64,000 bases of DNA from Motacilla alba alba (Eukaryota; Chordata; Aves; Passeriformes; Motacillidae), in assembly GCF_015832195.1 (NCBI RefSeq), contig NC_052017.1, positions 10,244,790 to 10,308,789 of the forward strand, given 5' to 3'. A program made the position numbers and the translations under genes. Shown here in pieces: positions 1 to 12,600 of the stretch (positions within the stretch are counted from its first letter, which is position 1; every line of letters starts with the position of its first letter). The notes below the pieces were generated by a model. That model did no database searches, was not told where the DNA came from, and worked only from the letters and a program-made list of their open reading frames with translations.

Positions 1-1295
1 AGAAATCTTGGATTGTCTGCTGCTATTAGTGTAATAGGTTTCGAAGCACAAAACCCCTACCTGTAGCTGAAGGAGATACAGAGATAGGTGTGCACCATTA
101 CAGTCAGCTGTTGCTCCTGATACACTGCCCCACACTCCAACAAGGGCCTTCCATGCCAAGGGCTCAAGGCTTTGAAGGACAAGGCAGCAACATAAAAAAC
201 TTGCCACTGCTCACACGTTTCTAAGTGACAGTGTCACAGGGTGGGACTGATCTTGAAATTACATTCAGTTTTGAAAGCAACTTTTTTTGTTAAATTCCTG
301 GAAGAACCTCAGATCCCATTTTGACTTGTTTTCAAAATGAAAAGCATCACCACACAGTTCTAACAGTGTAAAATGCCAATTTTAATTACTGGATCCCTGA
401 ACCTTGAGCTCAGCTACTGCTTTTGGGAGATTTTTAATTTTAAAAGCTATGTTTTAATCCCTCTCTGTATCATAGCAACAGTCTGCATGCAACTTCACAA
501 CTCTACTCCGAAAACTCCATTTTGTCACTGCGGGGGAGGGGGGAAATAAATCTCAAAGCAAAATACAGTAAGGAGAAGTTGTATTGTATATTACACAGCG
601 ATTTGGCGTGTCACTTTTTTTTTTAAAAAAGCTATAAAACCACATCAGAGGAAGGTTTAAACTTTAGATGCAACAGACTGTTGCTGGGTAAGCAGTAATT
701 ACAGTGTATTGACCTATCACAAATGGCAGCAGAATACATTTAGAACAGCACAACACATCCCACTGGTCTCAACAGATCACCTCGGGCACCGGCCGAGCAC
801 CGGGACGAGCTGCTCACAGCTGCTGGAAGGGACCACTTGCCACTGTTTGCAGCTGGTAAAGCCTTTCACTTGCAGCAGACAAACAAAATGAATCATACAG
901 CTGGCCTAAACCATACACAAATCTAGCTACCGCTTTCACTGCCGCTGGGGAAAGGAGAAGGGGATAAAAATCAATGACAGAAGTCGTTGAGCAGTTTTGG
1001 TGATGGTGTCGGGGTCCTATCTCCTCCCACAGCATTCACAAAGTGCGCTTTTGAACAGGAAAAATCAACAGACTCCACATGCCCTATTTTGACCAATTCT
1101 GCAGCATACAACAGGCTGGATTTACAATGCCAACTAGTTAACAATTGATGCTTGTAATAGGAAATTTATCAGGAGTCCACTTCTATAGTTACTTTACAGT
1201 TCTGTGAACCACGCATTGATACTCTTGAAAGCAGACAAGTAAGCTTCAGTGTATATTTTTGCAGCAGTCAAGTTTTTCCCCAATTAGACTTGATT
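1..1295. other. AT-rich tail region, distal 3' UTR or downstream flank of LARP4B
   Basis: No open reading frame with recognisable content, no CR1 and no splice-site pairs were found. It may be the distal 3' UTR if the polyadenylation site lies beyond 1296. Confidence 0.35.
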
Positions 1296-3346
1296 TTTAT
1301 TAATGACTTAAAAATTACAGTTTGACTGCTGAAATTCATTATTTACATTGCAGAACACTTTTGAATTGGTTAAATTGTTTGGTTTTAAAGGGACTTTAGG
1401 AAAATATTTGAGGGCTTTCAAATAAGACTTTCGTTCCATTTCCCTTTTGCAGTGAAGAGGCAGAGTCAGTTCAACACACCAGAATAAAATAAGAAAAAGA
1501 AAAAACAACAAATTAAAGTAATATTCAAACCACAACATTTAGTTTATCTACATCCAGCTCAACAGCAACATTTATAATATCAATAATTTTTATCAGATTT
1601 TTTTCTTTAGGGTACCTTTTTATATGTTCTGATTATTTACAACTGTACAAGCAAAGCACACACTTCCAAGTGCACATATTTAATACAGTATTGACTATTT
1701 GCATTTACAGGTTTTTCAACAATCTGAAAAAGATCAACTGTTTAAGATCTTTAAGGTATATTACAAAAACTGCTGCTAGTTCCTGTACTACAGTATGTTT
1801 ACCCAGTAAGACCAGTGACAATAGATACATACTGTAACTGAGTAATTCTGTATGCCATTCATGCTAACCCTCCACGGGGTCAGACCTCATTAACTCTAAA
1901 CTGTCTTGTACAAAAGTTAAGGCAAAGTCATTTTCAAGTTTAAATAAAATTCAAGTCTTTAAATATTGGATGGAAATAATTCTTTAAAAAAATCAGTTGT
2001 TTAAATAAACATTTTGTGGAATAAACTGTACTGTCATAGTCAGCAGGAATGAGTTTTGTCTGAACTTCCTGCAGTTTAAACACTTAAAGAAAAGCTTTAG
2101 GCATTTTAAAACAAAAATAATTTATATTCAACTTTATTAGAAACTTGCTAATTTAGTGCATCCTTGTCCTTCAGAAAGCGCATCACTTCTAAAGTAAATA
2201 AGTGTGAGAAACCTCATCCCAGAGGTAAATATCAGGGATCTCTTCCTCCACCACACAAAACAAACACCATTATCTCACGTCTTGGAAAATTTAAATCCGT
2301 ATGCCAATGCTTGTAGTTACAGGAAGATGTCAACACAAGGCTGACTAAGATATGAACTCTTTCAAAGAGCACTTGGGGCAAAGTTTAAAAAAAAAGCCTA
2401 CACAGAGCACAGGGGTAACCAGAATATACAGCGCTGACTCAGTTAACTCCCTTACAAGCACAGGGAAGCTAAGGTTATCACAAGAAGGCTACTCTGCTTT
2501 CTCCTGATAACATCCACTAACAGGCTTCACCACCATAGAAGCTCACAGACTTGATTCTTTCTATTCACAATGTGCTTTGTATTTGCAAATTATAACATCA
2601 GTTTTATTCTGGAGTGAGAAGATGGTTACTTGCTTGCAGTAAGTCAAAAAAGGAAATATTTCAGAAAGACTGCTATGGTGCCCTGTAGAATTAATTTTTT
2701 TGTGTGCAAAACATCAAAAAAGGATTAAGTTTTTAAAAATGCTAGAAACAGCTACTCATTTAACCTAAAAGTGCAAGTTCGTTTGCTGACACTTAGTACA
2801 GCAGCCCAATAAAAAAAAATCTTCAAGGTCACATACTAATTTGTAAAATATATCTACTTTCTTGCACTCTACACACTAGCTGCCGTTATCAGTCTTTTGG
2901 ACACTAATTTAGATATGTACTTGCAGACCAGTTCATTAAAAATATTGCAGCAGCATGTTTCTGCTTAACAGTTTAGAAAAAACTCACTATACAGAGCTTG
3001 CACTCACACAGCCACAGAGAGGCTTAATAGAAAGTTGATTTTTTTTAAAGACAAATATTTTACATCTTGGAAAAAAAAAAAAAAAATCACACTAAGCTTC
3101 ACCTCCAATTAAGCACCAATCTAAATGTAAGATTTAGAACAACTATCCAGAAATACCCAGAAAAACAGAATGCTTGTTCAAGAGGGGGAAAAAGTATTTC
3201 ACAAAAAAATAACTTGCAGGCATTGTTACATGCCTTGTATCACTGCAAGCTCCTAACCAGCAACTCATTCTCAGGTATCTTAGTGGGAACATGGGTTTAA
3301 TTTGTGGGAAACAGACCTCTTCTCAAATCCCTCCCAGGTGTTATTT
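1296..3346 (-). other. LARP4B: LARP4B 3' UTR (end uncertain)
   Basis: AT-rich sequence without splice sites or coding potential follows the stop codon. Minus-strand AATAAA hexamers are at 2608-2603, 2138-2133 and 1301-1296, and any could mark a poly(A) site. I could not pick one by downstream GU-rich elements, and the 3' UTR may continue past position 1. There is a 16-nt A run at 3071-3086 on the plus strand and many ATTTA pentamers on the minus strand. Confidence 0.5.
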
Positions 3347-3628
3347 TCACTGAGGAGATTTTGGAGGGGTACTCTGTTCTTTATTTAAGCGTTTGCCAAC
3401 GGCTGGAGGGGACGATCTGCGTCCTGACTGTCTTCTCTGGTCTTTGGGTTGTCCAGGATGTGACTTTGCAGGAGGAGGTTCTCTGTTTTTCTCTATTGTT
3501 TCTGTGGGCTTTTTTTCTTCTTTCCCACATGCTACAGTGTTTGGCTTCTGTTCTTTCTGGGGTTGCAATGTAGGAGGATCCTTAGTTGTTCTCTGGCAAA
3601 TTTCCGCATAACTAGGTTTTCGCAGTTC
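3347..3628 (-). CDS. LARP4B: LARP4B terminal coding exon (residues 633-725 and stop)
   Basis: The acceptor GATTTCCCAG precedes GAACTGCG. It encodes [20 protein letters not shown] (the C-terminal motif shared by LARP4 and LARP4B) and a Lys/Gln/Pro-rich tail ending [10 protein letters not shown] before the stop at 3349-3347. It is 93 codons plus stop. Confidence 0.95.
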   Translation of the reverse strand, partial: ELRKPSYAEICQRTTKDPPTLQPQKEQKPNTVACGKEEKKPTETIEKNREPPPAKSHPGQPKDQRRQSGRRSSPPAVGKRLNKEQSTPPKSPQ

Positions 3629-6600
3629 CTGGGAAATCAGAAACAAACAGGACAGAGTTAAACAAAGCATCCTGAGGAAAAAAAACTTTTATGAACAAAA
3701 AAGGGTGAAGTCCTGTCCCAAAAGACTGCTGCACTTAAATATGCAGATGAGGGTTTGACTATGAGGTTTACAAAAGCTGCAGAGACAATAAACCTGAAGA
3801 AAACGTAAAATGTGAAACAGCATGCCAGAAAAACGGGGTACTGGCACAGGGCAAAATACTTCCCCTTCAAACTCTAAACCAGCTGAAACACAAGGAATAC
3901 TCTGGTTTCAACATCAACATACGTATTAATACTTCTACCTCAAAGATACTACCAAGATTCAGATAAGGAGATCTCCTTTGCACTGTTAATTGCATAATTC
4001 TATTGTGCAAGTAATCATGAAGCCAAACAAGCAAATTTAAAGCAGCTGGACAAATTCTAGGATGCTGGGCTCACATGATTAGGCAACACTGGGTAGCAAT
4101 AAATATTCTGTTAAATGCAAACTGCATCATGAAGAAAAAGTGAATAATAAGGTCACTTACTGTGGCAGCCCCATTGACTTGTACCGATTTACATGCAGTA
4201 CTCAGAGTGGAAGAAGAAAGTCTTTCTGTACTCTGTGTCTCTCTCTGCTGTTTATCCACAACTTTGGAGTCCCTGTAATCATTCAGTAGGATGCAAGGCT
4301 CATGAAAAGTGAAACTTCAGGATAGATGAATGGTTTAATAACAGGTCTAAAAAGTCTGAGTATGACTGCAAGTAGTTACAGCTATAACTTGCCTAGCACA
4401 TGATGACTAGCATTGCATTAAAAATGCTATCAAAAATAGAAAAAAAAATATTCCTGCGCAATGTGACACTACCTCTAATTTGTCATGTTCTAATAGCATT
4501 TAGTTACTCAGCTGTTTGATTTACAGGTTCCATATAAAGCGTTACAAAACCTTTTTTAATGGTATGGACACCAGTACTGCCCACAGGGCCATGGGTTTGG
4601 TCTCTGTTTCAAAGTTATCTAAATACAAGACAGTAAGGTATTCATTAAACAACTTCTACTCACAGAAACTAAACCACAACACTAAATTTTCTTCTGCTAA
4701 ATGACTATTATGATTGAATCACTATTATGGTATTGTTCAGAAATTAAGCTTTATTGCCTTTACTAACAAAATATTACTTCTTTCATTGATTAAAATTTTA
4801 ATAGCTATTTACATTGTTCTGCCTGATGAAAGAAAATGCAAATGTGATGCAGAGCAGAATAATTATACCCATGTAATTAAGTGCTTACTCAGTAGGCTGG
4901 GGTGGCGAAGGAGACCTTTCAAAGGTCCTGGGCAATGTAGAAGAAACTGGTAACGGCTCTCGAGGAATTCCTGATGGAATAGTGTTTGTACTTGCATCCA
5001 CATTAATGTTCTGAAGGAGGAGAAAAGGCACAGAAAGACAATGAAAATATCCAATTAATATGGTCTGCCTGAAAATTAGCACAATGAGGAAACACTTCAT
5101 AGTTTGATTTATACTGGTAAATTGACTACAGGAAGGTACAGAAGGAGTCAATATATATATTGTAATGAACATGTTATTTTTTCCTTTTCATTTATTTAGA
5201 AACACAGACAGATAACACACTGGGGTTATTTCCAAAGAAGTTAGAAGCTTAAATCCATTTGGGACATATCTGAATGACAAAATCACTTTGAATCATTAAG
5301 ATTAGAAAAGACCTTTAATCAATCATCACCTTGTCAACTAGACAATGGCACTAAGTGCCACATCTGGTCATTTCTTGAACACTTTCTAGGGTGGTGGCTC
5401 CATGACTTCTATGGGCAGCATGTTCCAACACTTAACTTGCCTTATAGGAAAAAATATTTTTCCTGACTTTCAACCTAAACTTCCCCTGGCACAGCTTGAG
5501 GCCATTTCCTTTGCCCTGTCTCTGGTTGCCTGGGAGAAGGGACCAACCCCCACCTGGCTGCAACCTCTGTTCAGGCAGTTGTAAGGAGTGATAAGGTCTC
5601 CCCTGAGTGTCCTTTCCTCCAGGTTACATAACCCCAGTTCCCTCAGCTGTTCCTCCTAACTTGTGCTCCGGACCCTTCACCAGCTTTGCTGCTCTTCTCT
5701 GGACACACTCCAGTACCTCAATGTCCTTCTTGTACTGGGGAGCCCAAAACTGAACACAGGATTCCAGGTGCAGCCTCACCAGTGCCCAGGACGGGGGAAC
5801 AATCACTGCCCTGCTCCTGCTGGCCACACTATTGCTGATCCAAGCCAGGATGTCATTGGCTTTCCTGGCCACCCGGGCACACCTGGCTCATGTTCAGCTG
5901 CTGTCACCCCCAGGTCCCTTCACACAAGGCCTCTTTCTAGCCGCTCTGTCCCCAGCCTGTAGCATTCCCTGGGATTGTTGTGAGCCAAATGCAGGACCCA
6001 GCACTTGGCCTTATTGAACCTTACACAACTGGCCTCAGCCCTTCAATCCAGCCTGTCCAGACCCCTCTGCAGACCTTTCCCTTCCTGCCCTCCAGCACAT
6101 CAACACCCTTGCCCAACTTAGTGCTGTCTGTGAACTTACTGAGGGTGCCCTCGATCCCCTCGTCCAGATGAGGTTATTAAACCAGACTGGTCCCAATACT
6201 GAGCCCTGGGGAATACCACTAGTGACTGGACTTCTTTCCACCTGGAAATTCTGCACCGGCTGGTGACAAAGTAGGCTTTGCGCCTGTTCACATAACCACA
6301 GGCAGCCTATGAAGACAAAAGTCTTCTAGTGCTGTGCACTAAGAACTGTGCTCTTCAAAGCTCTAATTCTGTATCATCCCAATATAATGATTTGCTACCA
6401 AGCTTCCAATGACTTTTTCCATAGCCCTCAAAAGATTCTGCTAGTGCCACGTGATATTGTGCTTCCACATAAATGCCAAACAGGTTCAAGATGCATACAT
6501 TAATTTAAATGGTCACAAAATAAGAAAAGACAACTTTGTATGCTGATAAACGTATATCTCACATTTATAATAATTTTGTTTGCTTTAAAGGTTTGCTTTA

Positions 6601-9600
6601 AAGGGCTTTAAAGGTTCTTTGTATTGCTTCTGACCTGTCTCATTCTAAAAACTCTAAACCCCAAAGAGATTCTGGTATGCAGAAGGGGAAGCAATGGGAG
6701 AACACAAGCTCAGAAGGAACAAGATAACCCTCCTTTTCCCCCAGCCAAGACACCATTCAAAAGGGCATAAACCCTAACACTCCTATGGTCACTGTTATAA
6801 AGGAAAATGGTATTTGATGGCACTGTTCTAAAATCAGGCAGCATAGATTACTGCGGTAGATCTAAGCCTAGTTTGATTCAAAGTAAAAGACTGTAAAAGG
6901 TGGATGTTTAGAAATAACAGAACAGCTTTTACAGTTTTATTCAGTGTAATAGTGTGTGCAAAGGCTTGAAATTGCAAGCTGCTGAGCATCCTGACCCAAG
7001 TGCATCAGAACGTGTAGGTACACGGTTAAGTGTGAACAGCTTCAAGTCAAGCAGACATTCAAGAGCTTTTCCTTGCCAAAACACTCAGCCCTTGATCTGA
7101 CAGTGCTGCACTTCCTAGTAACAAAATGTGGGATGATTATTACCTGCCATTCCTCAGAGCTACTTCTAGAAGAGCATCACTAAGCAAAGAGCATAAAATG
7201 TGATGCTTGCATAACAACTGCTAGAAATGACAGACCTTCAGTCCTCTCAGCTCCCATACATTGGACTCGCCCATCTATATGAAACAAGGGAAGCACTGTG
7301 TAACTCAACATCAGTGCTTTGTAACACCACATCAAGTGACATGAAAAAACATTGAGATCAAGGTGAAAAGCAGCCTGTATACATTGGCAAGACTCATGTT
7401 AGCTCAAACAGCTTTGTAACAGAACACAATCGCTCTTTGGAGCCAGCTGCTGTTATCTTACTCTTTGCTTAAATGCCAACAAGGAAAGGCAGCATAATCC
7501 CTTTTTTTCCACACAATGGTACAGAGTAACTCCTGTATGCTGGAAAATGAAACTGGTAGATTGAAGGATGCTTTTTAATGTGACAGTGCATTGCAAGTAT
7601 CACAAAGCATAAGTGCCTGACTGATATGAAGACTGCCTCTACAGGAGAGAAGTGTAAGTTCTTTACCATAAAGTACAAAGCAAGTACTAGATCTGTAATG
7701 GGGGAACAAAGGGTTTTCAGCTGCAGCATTAAAAGCAAGTGCTGGAATTATATTTAAAAACTAAAATACAATAGTCAAAACCCACTTTATAAGTAACAGA
7801 GGTAAAATACTTCATAATTAATAGATCTTAGCCAAGAACAGGCTACCATCTGTAGTACTGGCTGACAGTAAGGAAAACACTGCTCTTACCATGGTTCTGA
7901 ACTGCACATTCCTGCTAAATGCAATCCTGGAACATAGCAGCCCCTCCTACCACTTGCAGAAGACAGAGAGATGGCTTCTCTGTACAGTCACTGCCTCGGC
8001 TGCAGGCTGCCCCGCTGCCTCCCCCTTTCTTTACCAACCCCTGACACATGGGCACCAAAGAAAACATTCTAAACCCAGCTTATTGCAGGAGAAGACACTG
8101 GAGGACTGTGATGTTTCACCATGTCACTTTGCACTGCTAATCCAGGGCTTCAGTTCTTCAGTTGTGGTACAGCTAGAAAAACACAAGTTAAATTTGAGCT
8201 ATCAAAAAAAGCCAATTCAGACTTTCATAGCCCAGAGAATTCCACACTGCAGAGGGTTATTTGAGTTTTGCTGGAGAAGAACATACTGTCACTCACAGAT
8301 GGCATGGCAGAGACAGTTCTAAGAATGAAATCTATGAAAAACTACTGAACATTAATTTTCAACTGCATCTCTACAGCAGTGGTTGCCAAGTTATTCTGGT
8401 GTTTTTTTATCTTTCTGAGCAATTTGACAAGACAACACTGGGATCCAGCTGGTTTTGGTAGCAGTTCTTGTTCCAGCTATGATGCCTAGTGTACTGAGAT
8501 TATGTAGGCAGCTTCTTTATTTTGGTGCTTAGAAGTTTGTCACTTTAAAGTGTTATATATAGAACTCAGAAGTCTTACTTTCAAGCAAGAAGGAAAATGT
8601 ATCACATACTTTTCACCTGAGTCTATCAAAAAGCCTGAGGCAGTTATGTACAGCAAAGAGCATATTTTCTAATCTCTGCTATTAACATTTACTTACTAAA
8701 CTGGTGCCCATATTCCACACCATTTCAAAGAGAATACCCAACAAATTCTAAGATACAAGTGAAGAAGGCAGCAGCACATCATTTGACAAATTATTTTTAA
8801 AGACCATTTCTTACAACCCATGTAAATCCACAAGTTTTTCCATGTATAGACCACCAAATCAGAAAACAAGAGGTATGCAATTCTTTGTTTTCCCCACAAA
8901 AATGAGCATCCACTACTCACTCTTTCTTTTGACGTTCCTATTACCACACTGGACAGTCTGTTTTCAAACAGGTCTTCAGTCTTTAAATTGCCAGCAGCCC
9001 CGGGTAATGGAGGAAAGCTAGATAAACCCAATTCAAAGCTGGGAGATGGAGGTTTTGGGGGTGGTGGAGACTGTGTTTGGCCTCTCTGGAATAGAAATAG
9101 CATGTTGGGGTTACTGTGGTGCATGACAGATAAGATATGCAACTCTAAACTGTATTTTGCACTTGATTTGTATCAGCAAACCCCTGGAGAAGGCTCCCCC
9201 ATCTCATCTCCCAAAAACCCCATAGAGTACTGAGGAACAGATGCTTTAAATTTCCACTGTTGCCCTTAAAATATTCAATTATTATTTAAATGTCATGGTA
9301 TATGCATCAGCTTTAGGGACACTGACACAATAAGAAGTTCTCACCGACTCTTCCTTAAGGACAGACACACTGACACAGAAAGGAAAACAGACTGGTTTAT
9401 GTATCATCATATGGTGAACACATAATGCCCTTTTATGTACAGTTAGTAACATCCTAAACAAAAAGACAGGAGTCAACAAGAATCTTATTTTCAGATATAT
9501 GAAGACAGGGCAAGACAGCATGCCTTTTATGTAGTACAGACATTAACAATTTATATCTAATCGGTATTAATCTATGTTGTCACTGTGTAAAAATAGAAAG

Positions 9601-12600
9601 GTAAGTGTCAAAACTATTTTTGAAACAGAGATTTTCTAACTATATCTAAGAAGAAAACCAACGTCTCAAGCAAAAAACAACACCTGTGTGCTAAATGCAA
9701 CTATTTTTGCACTACAGAGAGCAGTTCAAGAGTTAAAAATACCACAGTTTAAGATCACTTGTGAGAACTGCTGGTAAGGATTTGTAAGTTATTTTATATT
9801 TACACAGGAAAAATAAAACTCCTTTGTAATACGCTGTAACTGAAGTTACCAATTAACTTCACCTACATCATGTAAACAAAGAAGTTTTTCTTCAAAGAAC
9901 TGTTTCTTGACTGTGCTGAGGCCTGTGCTAAGATGATCTCTGCTGCAAAATACCAGACACAAACCAATCTCTGAAACAGTTCCTATTTTGAAAAGGAAAA
10001 TACGAGTATATAGTCAAGATGGTGTGAATGTGAGAACAATGCTTCTGAACAAAAAGAACAACAGATATAAGACTATTTTCAGGTCTTTTCACAAACTACA
10101 TGTAATGTCCAAAGAATTGTGTGTCAAGAGGCAAGTAGGGAAAGAAAAAATACAGAAGCAAGAACAACTGCAACTCCAAGCACTGCTACTGACCCAGCAC
10201 TACCCCCTGGAAGAATGCTACAGCAATGGAGACTGCAAATCTCCAAAACTGAAGTCAGATGACCTGTCAAAGGTCAGGGAGAGAGACTACACTAATCCAG
10301 CTCAAACTGCAAGAGGAACAACTCCAATTTTTAAGTCATTCTTCAAATCACAGCACTTGCCCCTCTTAAAGGGGACTGCAGCTCTGCAATAGCAAATGCT
10401 TTTATGTTATATTTTAAGTTACACAGTTGAATTCTAAAACTCTCAAAACATTAAGAGTGGCATTAACACCTTAAATTAGCAGGATGAGGGAGGACTTATA
10501 TGAATTTTAAGCTAACTACATAAAATTTCTCAAGTTAACTTCTCATAGGTTCAGTACTTGGCTTATGTCTACAGCATCAGCAACAATCTGATCAAAAAGT
10601 TTCATGCTCTTTTTCATGCAAACATGCATACAACTCTATATTTTTTTCCTTTAAAAAGAAAAATCTTCTAAAGAAGTCATTACTCCATTCAAATATACTG
10701 GTTTTAATGGTGTCCTGTGTACACTATCTAATTGCTACAGCATTACACAAGAAATAGGATACTGGATTCAATTATTTCCACAGTCTAAAAGGGGAAAAAT
10801 TTTAATCTTCTCCTTCCGAGTACACTTCCTTACAGTCCTGGGTGTGCAGCAGCTCTCACCTCTGCTCAAGGTGCAGCACTGGGCACTACAGAAAGATTCT
10901 TGGCCCAGAAGAGACTGGAAGGAATCTGGCTGCACAGGCTGCAGTTACAGCCTGCTGCTGACAGAAGGGAACTGTGGGTCTCCAAAGAAGTCACATCTAC
11001 CAGTTTTTACATTCAAAGTTCAAATAATCTCTGCAGTCAGCTCTGTCAGAAGTGCTGCTCTACTCAGGGAGGTGTCCAAGGTAATCCTTTCACTCCAGTC
11101 GCTCACACCTAACCTGTACCACTTCCTTGTTCATTTAAATATACAAAAAAGTTAATAGGAAAACTTCACTCTAAAAATTCAAGCAGCTTTGAAATGGCAA
11201 AAGGAAGAAGTACCGGGAATCCTACAGTCAAATCTGGTCTCACTGCCTATGGGAAGTTTGATGAGAACTAAAAGCAATCAAAAGGAAGGAATCACTTGCT
11301 AAACTTTCCTGCTCCTTTCTCCTAGTTCATTCAGGCCAATCAACAGCAAGAGCCACAAACACACATATGCAGTGATTCCAGACCTTTAGGAAAGTGTTAT
11401 GGCTCATGCAGTAGTGTTACTTTATTGTAACACGAATAAGGAAATAACCTGGTTCAGCTTCATGAATATGCCATGTGTGCCAAAAGTGAATTGCAAAGAA
11501 ACGACTGTTTTTATCACACCAAACCTTAAATCCTACAAAAACATGGTTTTTTCTCTTCTACACTTAGTGCAGCCTTTCCAAGTACCAAGTCTACTTTTGT
11601 ATTAATCTTGAATTTCAGTTTCCCAAAATCACAGTATTTTAATAGTGTTAGCATACCCTTACCTGGTGGCATTTGAAGAGGCATTTAAGAAAATGAACTG
11701 ACCCCTTCATAACAAATATTTTTGCTACACATTATGCCACAAGGATCTATAGAATGTTCTTCACTGTCACCATGACTGATAATGAAGTATCAAGTGTTTT
11801 GAACTTCAGCTGTTTAGCCATTCCTGAATGTGAACATTGGCATATTGACAAAAACTGATGTGGAAATTTTTTGCTACTATAAGAGTAATTTTAACTTTTC
11901 CCTGACTTCTGCATTATTGGAAAATCTTCTCTGATACCCAAATGCAGTAAAGTCATGTGACTAATGAGCTGCTGTCTTCAATCAACTGTGATGTTCAACT
12001 GCTTCTGCAGTAACTTCTGTCCCCTGCTACTCCACATAATACCCACACTCTTGCCTTGTTACCCTGCTTTTATTAGAGACAAATAAGATCATGAACACTC
12101 ACTGTAAACTTGTCCTCCCTTTTCTTTCGGTAGCCGTATGAGTTTTTCCTAAGGGAAAGAAGGCAGATATGAGAACCTTGCCTATAAATGGATGGAAAGC
12201 AGTTAATGAAAACAGGAGAAATTAATTCCAATTGCTATTTCATCCATCTTCATTCTACACAGGTTATTAAGAAATGTTTTAGGGAAAAATTCCTAGCAAG
12301 CTGTCCTTAAAATAAAGGGATATATCTTATGCAAGTCAGGGTAAGAATACACTGCTTACAAGTAATCCCTGTGTTAAAAGCATCTCAGTAGAGATTACAT
12401 ATAAGGATTAGACAAAATATTACAGTATCTAAATAAGGGGGTGAAGAATTTTTGTATACCGATGTAACTTCTCAAATACAGCTAGCTATTTTCAATCCAG
12501 GTAAGGCTCCTTCAAAACATTTTTAGCACTTTTCCCCCAGCCCTGCTTCAGGTAAAGCCTGTCCAAGCAGCACAGTAAAATTTCCAGTGCATTCTAATTC

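Noticed and set aside
5663..6171. Plus-strand frames of 60-100 codons
   Set aside because: These are antisense readings of the CR1 fragment at 5280-6310.
7891..8322. 143-codon plus-strand frame in a LARP4B intron
   Set aside because: No recognisable domain and no promoter or splice support; antisense to the gene and likely chance.
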